10,837 bases of DNA. Source: JAWXTP01 sp044433415. GTDB taxonomy: Bacteria > Bacteroidota > Bacteroidia > Bacteroidales > Rikenellaceae. The position numbers and the translations under genes were made by a program. Positions 8,010 through 10,837 of the stretch are shown here, in pieces; positions within the stretch are counted from its first letter, which is position 1, and every line of letters starts with the position of its first letter. The notes below the pieces were generated by a model. That model ran no database searches. It was not told where the DNA came from and worked only from the letters and a program-made list of their open reading frames with translations. The DNA lies in the NCBI GenBank assembly GCA_044433415.1, contig JAWXTP010000099.1, positions 1-10,837 on the forward strand, written 5' to 3'.

Positions 8010-8098
8010 CTATTTACATCGCACCGCTCAACCATAGTACCCTTGCTATCTTCCGATCCTGGGGGATTGTACAGGAGCTGGTCGTGTAAGACTTACCC
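8003..8098 (-). ncRNA. ffs: SRP RNA, small bacterial type (4.5S RNA)
   Basis: The RNA of the signal recognition particle, which binds Ffh and targets membrane and exported proteins. On the minus strand the ends pair perfectly, GGGTAAG (8098-8092) with CTTACCC (8009-8003), closing a 96-base rod. The apical domain shows the diagnostic Ffh-binding site: CAGG, AUC, a GGAA tetraloop, GAU, AGCA. This is the symmetric CAGG/AGCA loop, a three-pair stem and the GNRA tetraloop. Flanking GUAC/GUAC and UUACA/UGUAA pairs extend the rod. A Bacteroidota promoter precedes it and a T-run of seven follows. It lies between two plus-strand genes and is antisense to any read-through from the DUF389 gene into mltG. 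Confidence 0.93.
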
Positions 8099-8103
8099 AG
8101 GCA

Positions 8104-8134
8104 CAAAAGTAATAAAAATTTAATATAATACAAA
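8104..8134 (-). promoter_or_regulatory. promoter of the SRP RNA gene
   Basis: On the minus strand: TTTG (8134-8131), a spacer of exactly 19 bases, then TACTTTTG (8111-8104), a full match to TAnnTTTG. The expected start, about six bases downstream, coincides with the first G of the SRP RNA helix at 8098. The upstream box ends six bases before the mltG start codon at 8141. Confidence 0.8.
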
Positions 8135-8140
8135 TAAATT

Positions 8141-9178
8141 ATGAAAAAATCGTATAAAATTATTGGTGCAGTTGCATCCTTAATAGTTATGATCGCTTTA
8201 GGTTTTGTCGTTGTTAATGGTATGTTATACTATAATTATGCCTTTAAAAAGGTGACCCTACAAGAGGGAGATTTCTTTGTTCCAACAGGTACAACATTTG
8301 AACAACAGGTTAATAATCTTATAAGTACAGGCTTCATTAGTGATAGCAGTGAATATGCAAACGTTGCTAAACATTTTGAATCTACAAGGATTAGACCTGG
8401 TAAGTTTACAATAAAAAAAGACCTTACATACAAAGAATTATTTTCTATCATAGTTGGAGGTAAACAAACCCCTGTAAAGGTCACTTTTAACAATATTAGA
8501 GATGATAAAAAGATTGCTTCTGTAGTTTCAAACTATATAGAAGCTGACTCTTCTGAGATTATAAAGGCAATTCACAATGACACTTTAATAGCCTCATTAG
8601 GTTTCGACAAAACTTCAATTATGGGACTTTTCATACCTAACACTTACGAATTCTACTGGAATACATCAGGAGAAGATTTCCTAAGACGTATGAAAAAAGA
8701 ATATAACCGTTTCTGGAGTTCATCTTCACGTGAAGAAAAGCTAGAGGAACTAGGCTTAACAAAACATGAAGTATCAACTCTTGCTTCTATTGTTATTGAA
8801 GAATCGAAATACAACGCTGAAATGCCACGCATAGCAGGCGTATATTTAAATAGGATAAAAGTAGGCATGCCTTTACAGGCTGACCCCACAGTAAAATTCG
8901 CATTAGGTGATCCTACTATCAAACGAATCCTTCTTCGTCATTTAGAGGTTAATTCACCTTACAACACCTACAAAAATACAGGACTACCTCCTGGGGTTAT
9001 TTGCACACCTCCTATCGTTGCTATAGATGCTGTGCTAAATGCTGAGGAACACTCTTACTATTATTTCTGCGCTGATAGTGACCTTTCAGGAAAACATATA
9101 TTTGCGCGATCATTAAAAGAACATTCTGCAAACGCTAGAAAATACGCCGCGGAATTAAATAAAAGAGGAATTAGATAG
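8141..9178 (+). CDS. mltG: endolytic murein transglycosylase MltG
   Basis: A membrane-anchored lytic transglycosylase that cleaves nascent peptidoglycan strands inside the chain and is thought to set glycan length. One N-terminal membrane helix (about 7-29) places the rest in the periplasm. A LysM-like region (about 38-110) is followed by the YceG catalytic domain: MGLFIPNTYEFYW (161-173), LASIVIEES (214-222), LNRIKVGMPLQADPTVKFAL (236-255), SPYNTYKNTGLPPG (272-285). Glu221 aligns with catalytic Glu218 of E. coli MltG. Two residues earlier, where E. coli has Glu216 (SIIEKE) and related proteins usually have Glu, this protein has Ile219. The 345 residues match the 340 of E. coli. No promoter is evident in the 40 bases before the ATG, so transcription may come from upstream through the SRP RNA locus. 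Confidence 0.96.
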   Translation: MKKSYKIIGAVASLIVMIALGFVVVNGMLYYNYAFKKVTLQEGDFFVPTGTTFEQQVNNLISTGFISDSSEYANVAKHFESTRIRPGKFTIKKDLTYKELFSIIVGGKQTPVKVTFNNIRDDKKIASVVSNYIEADSSEIIKAIHNDTLIASLGFDKTSIMGLFIPNTYEFYWNTSGEDFLRRMKKEYNRFWSSSSREEKLEELGLTKHEVSTLASIVIEESKYNAEMPRIAGVYLNRIKVGMPLQADPTVKFALGDPTIKRILLRHLEVNSPYNTYKNTGLPPGVICTPPIVAIDAVLNAEEHSYYYFCADSDLSGKHIFARSLKEHSANARKYAAELNKRGIR

Positions 9179-9221
9179 TTTTATCTAATATTTTATGTTC
9201 TTAAGTAGTGTAAAAAAGATA

Positions 9222-9269
9222 TTAAAAATGGAGATTTTTGAACTTTCTTAGCAAAAACTCCATTTTTAA
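9222..9269. terminator. strong, probably bidirectional terminator after mltG
   Basis: Arms 9222-9240 and 9252-9269 form 18 base pairs with a single bulged A (9234) around an 11-base loop. The T-run is the outer end of the 3' arm (CTCCATTTTT). The mirrored A-run of the left arm provides the same on the other strand. It sits 44 bases after the mltG stop codon. Confidence 0.75.
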
Positions 9270-9334
9270 CACAACCTATATATCAATCAGTTACAATAAA
9301 AAACGAAAAATATTTAAAAAAAGTTGCTAAAATA

Positions 9335-9366
9335 TTTGGAAGTTATATAATTTATATCTACTTTTG
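9335..9366 (+). promoter_or_regulatory. promoter of the tRNA-Val gene
   Basis: TTTG (9335-9338), a 20-base spacer, then TACTTTTG (9359-9366), a full match to TAnnTTTG. The -7 box is identical to that of the SRP RNA promoter. It lies 15 bases before the mature tRNA 5' end. Confidence 0.8.
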
Positions 9367-9381
9367 TAACGCAATAATAAA

Positions 9382-9456
9382 GGGAGCATAGCTCAGTTGG
9401 TTCAGAGCATCTGCCTTACAAGCAGAGGGTCATAGGTTCGAATCCTATTGTTCCCA
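9382..9456 (+). tRNA. tRNA-Val (anticodon UAC)
   Basis: Full cloverleaf: acceptor arm GGGAGCA (9382-9388) with TGTTCCC (9449-9455, one G-U pair) and discriminator A9456; D-arm GCTC/GAGC; anticodon stem TCTGC/GCAGA with loop CTTACAA (9415-9421) giving anticodon TAC (9417-9419); T-arm ATAGG/CCTAT around TTCGAAT. The CCA end is not encoded (the next bases are CTT), so it must be added after transcription. It has its own promoter and terminator. Confidence 0.97.
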
Positions 9457-9463
9457 CTTTATG

Positions 9464-9495
9464 AAAGCAACTACCAAAAGTAGTTGCTTTTTTGT
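9464..9495 (+). terminator. rho-independent terminator after tRNA-Val
   Basis: A perfect 11-bp stem AAAGCAACTAC (9464-9474) / GTAGTTGCTTT (9480-9490) with a 5-base loop, running into a T-rich tract. It begins eight bases after the tRNA. The rhomboid start codon is only about 40 bases further on, with no clear promoter between, so that gene may depend on read-through or on a poorly matching promoter. Confidence 0.85.
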
Positions 9496-9533
9496 TTTTA
9501 GATAAATTCTCTTACATCTATTACTTATAATTT

Positions 9534-10334
9534 ATGAATCAATTTAACACACCTCCAATCGTAAAAGGGTTACTTGTTATAAATATTGTAATCTATGGCC
9601 TACAATCGTTACTTCCTAATGGAATGGGCGCATTAATAACCGAACACCTAGGACTTCACTACTTCGGTTCTCCGTTGTTTAGAGTTTACCAAATCTTTAC
9701 TCATATATTCTTGCACGGTAGCTTTGCTCACCTTTTTTCAAATATGTTTGCTCTATGGATGTTTGGAAAACTTCTAGAATTTGAGATTAGCAGTAAACGC
9801 TTCTTGATATATTACACTATCTGTGGTATAGGTGCAGCACTTCTTCACAGTGGCATTGTTGCTTTAGAAATATCTAGCGTACAGGAAAGTGTCGCAGCCT
9901 TCTTATCAAACCCTACTCCTGAAATGTTTGACGCTCTAGTTGTAGACAACTTCAAGGGTATAGCTGTTCAAGAAGACTTTTTGAATAATTGGTATGAAAT
10001 GCCTGAAAATGCAAACTACATACAATCTGCTATTAATGCTGCAAACGGACTTATGGCACGCAATATAGACACAGTAACAGTAGGGGCTTCAGGGGCTATA
10101 TTTGGAATATTACTAGCATTTGGCATGATGCACCCTAATGATAGGATTATGCTATTAATTCCTCCTATTCCTATGAAAGCGAAATATTTTGTACTAGGTT
10201 ATGCTCTTATAGAGTTGTATCTAGGTCTAGCTGATGCTAGCAGCAACATTGCTCACTTTGCTCACTTAGGAGGTATGATTTTTGGTTTCTTTATACTAAG
10301 GTATTGGAAAAAAACTGGTCAAATTTATTATTAG
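9534..10334 (+). CDS. rhomboid-family intramembrane serine protease
   Basis: A polytopic membrane protease that cuts substrates within or next to their transmembrane helix. The catalytic pair is visible: Ser186 in GASGAIFG (184-191) and His244 in AHLGGMIFG (243-251). The oxyanion-side motif HGSFAHLFSNMFALWMFG (61-78) supplies His66 and Asn70. Membrane segments lie at about 10-30, 68-85, 88-110, 183-200, 205-233 and 240-257, the six-helix bacterial core. Between the third helix and the serine there is a long hydrophilic insert (about 111-178); Asn70 and Ser186 are 116 residues apart against 47 in E. coli GlpG (Asn154-Ser201). The 266 residues are otherwise complete. It stands alone between two terminators; no substrate gene is adjacent. 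Confidence 0.95.
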   Translation: MNQFNTPPIVKGLLVINIVIYGLQSLLPNGMGALITEHLGLHYFGSPLFRVYQIFTHIFLHGSFAHLFSNMFALWMFGKLLEFEISSKRFLIYYTICGIGAALLHSGIVALEISSVQESVAAFLSNPTPEMFDALVVDNFKGIAVQEDFLNNWYEMPENANYIQSAINAANGLMARNIDTVTVGASGAIFGILLAFGMMHPNDRIMLLIPPIPMKAKYFVLGYALIELYLGLADASSNIAHFAHLGGMIFGFFILRYWKKTGQIYY

Positions 10335-10355
10335 ACTTCTGTTTTAAATTGACTT

Positions 10356-10390
10356 AAAAGTCCAGTGAACATAATTCACTGGACTTTTTT
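10356..10390. terminator. strong terminator after the rhomboid gene
   Basis: A perfect 14-bp stem AAAAGTCCAGTGAA (10356-10369) / TTCACTGGACTTTT (10375-10388) with a 5-base loop and six T in all. The stem begins 21 bases after the stop codon. The A-run at the left arm means it could also stop transcription coming from the right, though its minus-strand U-run is only four bases. Confidence 0.9.
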
Positions 10391-10408
10391 ATACTATAAG
10401 ACTTTACT

Positions 10409-10531
10409 GTGAGCGACAAGCGTGGAAAGATTGCTGGAAAGATTATTGGAGGGTCAAAGGGGTCAAAGAGGTCAAAGGGGTCGCGACAAGCGGCTAAAAA
10501 TTCTGAGAAAATTTTACAAAAGATTTTGTGA
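10409..10531 (+). CDS. doubtful 40-residue basic ORF with GTG start
   Basis: An open frame from GTG (10409) to TGA (10529-10531) would give a lysine- and arginine-rich peptide containing GKIAGKIIGG followed by SKGSKRSKGS. The 9- and 12-base tandem repeats are multiples of three, so they keep the frame. Against it: no ATG, no ribosome-binding sequence, no promoter, and the second half is one arm of a near-palindrome whose DNA repeats ignore the reading frame. The opposite strand is also open here for about 66 codons without ATG. Most likely not a gene. Confidence 0.12.
   Translation: MSDKRGKIAGKIIGGSKGSKRSKGSRQAAKNSEKILQKIL
10423..10482 (+). repeat. two adjoining purine-rich tandem repeats
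   Basis: TGGAAAGATT followed by GC or AT is repeated twice, plus a partial TGGA (10423-10450). It runs straight into GGGTCAAAG, GGGTCAAAG, AGGTCAAAG and a partial GGGTC (10451-10482). The block is bounded on both sides by the 10-mer GCGACAAGCG (10413-10422 and 10483-10492). Confidence 0.9.
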
Positions 10532-10562
10532 AAGATTTTAGCAATATTTAGTCGCTTGTCGC
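10483..10562. repeat. 80-base near-perfect palindrome
   Basis: Arms 10483-10521 and 10524-10562 are both 39 bases and centre on GA. Reading mirrored positions, 34 of 39 can pair (four as G-U when transcribed from the plus strand). The outer 16 are unbroken: GCGACAAGCGGCTAAA against TTTAGTCGCTTGTCGC. No T-run follows, so it is not an ordinary terminator. Confidence 0.9.
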
Positions 10563-10647
10563 ATCATTAATGATTCAGTACTCCGTTAAACTTTGATTTA
10601 ACGTACTGATTATCAGTAAAATAAATGTTATTTTTCTTGCTTAAGTC

Positions 10648-10707
10648 CCTGATTTTTACTATCTTTAAGGCTAATATCACTAAGTCTTATGGAAGTAAAA
10701 AATCAGG
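10648..10707. repeat. inverted repeat CCTGATTTTTAC / GTAAAAAATCAGG
   Basis: Arms 10648-10659 and 10695-10707 pair over 12 bases with one extra A, around 35 bases. Just right of it, on the minus strand, lies a promoter-like pair GTTG (10741-10738), 20 bases, TACTTTTG (10717-10710). Just left of it, on the plus strand, lies a weaker pair CTTG (10636-10639), 20 bases, TATCTTTA (10660-10667). Confidence 0.7.
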
Positions 10708-10709
10708 TA

Positions 10710-10741
10710 CAAAAGTAATTAACGTCAATAATTATTTCAAC
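10710..10741 (-). promoter_or_regulatory. predicted minus-strand promoter in the gene-free region
   Basis: TACTTTTG (10717-10710) is identical to the -7 boxes of the SRP RNA and tRNA-Val promoters in this window. It is preceded, after 20 bases, by GTTG, one mismatch from TTTG. A transcript would begin near 10704, within the first bases of the 60-base inverted repeat, and run left through the dyads toward the terminator at 10356-10390. Confidence 0.45.
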
Positions 10742-10837
10742 TTTAAAGAACTCCGTCACTTTACTTAATAAATGGAGGAGTGACTTTGTTGTCGAAACAT
10801 TATTGCTATTTCTTAGTATTCACGGTAGAGTGAATTT

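Larger units (their letters stand above)
10391..10837. other. gene-free region packed with repeats and dyads
   Basis: No convincing protein gene is present in these 447 bases. In order they hold: a 12-mer tandem repeat (10423-10450), a 9-mer tandem repeat (10451-10482), three copies of GCGACAAGCG or its complement, an 80-base near-palindrome (10483-10562), a perfect 12-base palindrome ATCATTAATGAT (10563-10574), overlapping hairpins (10575-10618), a 60-base inverted repeat (10648-10707), a CTCC/GGAG pair around a possible ribosome-binding sequence (10751-10780), and a 6-bp hairpin ATTCAC/GTGAAT (10818-10835) cut off by the window end. Base composition at 10409-10495 is clearly richer in G than the surroundings. 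It may be a dispersed repeat, a structured RNA, or the leader of a gene to the right. Confidence 0.6.

Noticed and set aside
8003..8098. SRP locus read as a plus-strand RNA or as a terminator for the DUF389 gene
   Set aside because: The GGAA tetraloop and CAGG/AGCA loop, the promoter and the T-run all occur on the minus strand only.
10451..10482. CRISPR-like array of GGGTCAAAG units
   Set aside because: Units are 9 bases with no spacers between them, and there are no cas genes; it is a plain tandem repeat.

Overview
This 10.8 kb window is ordinary chromosome from an AT-rich member of the Bacteroidota, most likely of the order Bacteroidales. Three things point there. Several promoters fit the Bacteroidota pattern (TTTG, 19-20 bases, TAnnTTTG) rather than -35/-10. 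The proteins resemble Bacteroidales versions of RsmI, MltG and ThyA. Shine-Dalgarno sequences are nearly absent before the genes. Genus and species cannot be read from the sequence.

Left part (1-4622, all minus strand): an ACSF2-like acyl-CoA ligase; a small helix-turn-helix protein with its own well-formed promoter; and a tight cluster thyA-folA-glycosyltransferase. ThyA makes dTMP and leaves dihydrofolate, which FolA reduces back to tetrahydrofolate. The glycosyltransferase behind them looks like a passenger.

Middle part (4866-9178, plus strand): a very acidic protein of unknown function, rsmI (16S rRNA C1402 2'-O-methyltransferase), a DUF389 membrane protein overlapping the end of rsmI, then mltG (endolytic transglycosylase). 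Between the DUF389 gene and mltG, on the opposite strand, lies the gene for the small bacterial SRP RNA (4.5S RNA). Its U-tract overlaps the DUF389 stop codon and its promoter ends six bases before the mltG start codon.

Right part (9179-10334): a strong terminator after mltG, a tRNA-Val(UAC) gene with its own promoter and terminator, and a rhomboid protease with a long insert, followed by another strong terminator.

The last 450 bases (about 10391-10837) carry no convincing protein gene but are crowded with structure: two tandem repeats, three copies of the 10-mer GCGACAAGCG, an 80-base near-palindrome, several abutting dyads, and a 60-base inverted repeat with promoter-like elements at each arm. 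This is the least explained part of the window. It may be a dispersed repeat or an unannotated structured RNA read on the minus strand. No complete new multi-gene system is visible; the remaining unknowns are single genes.
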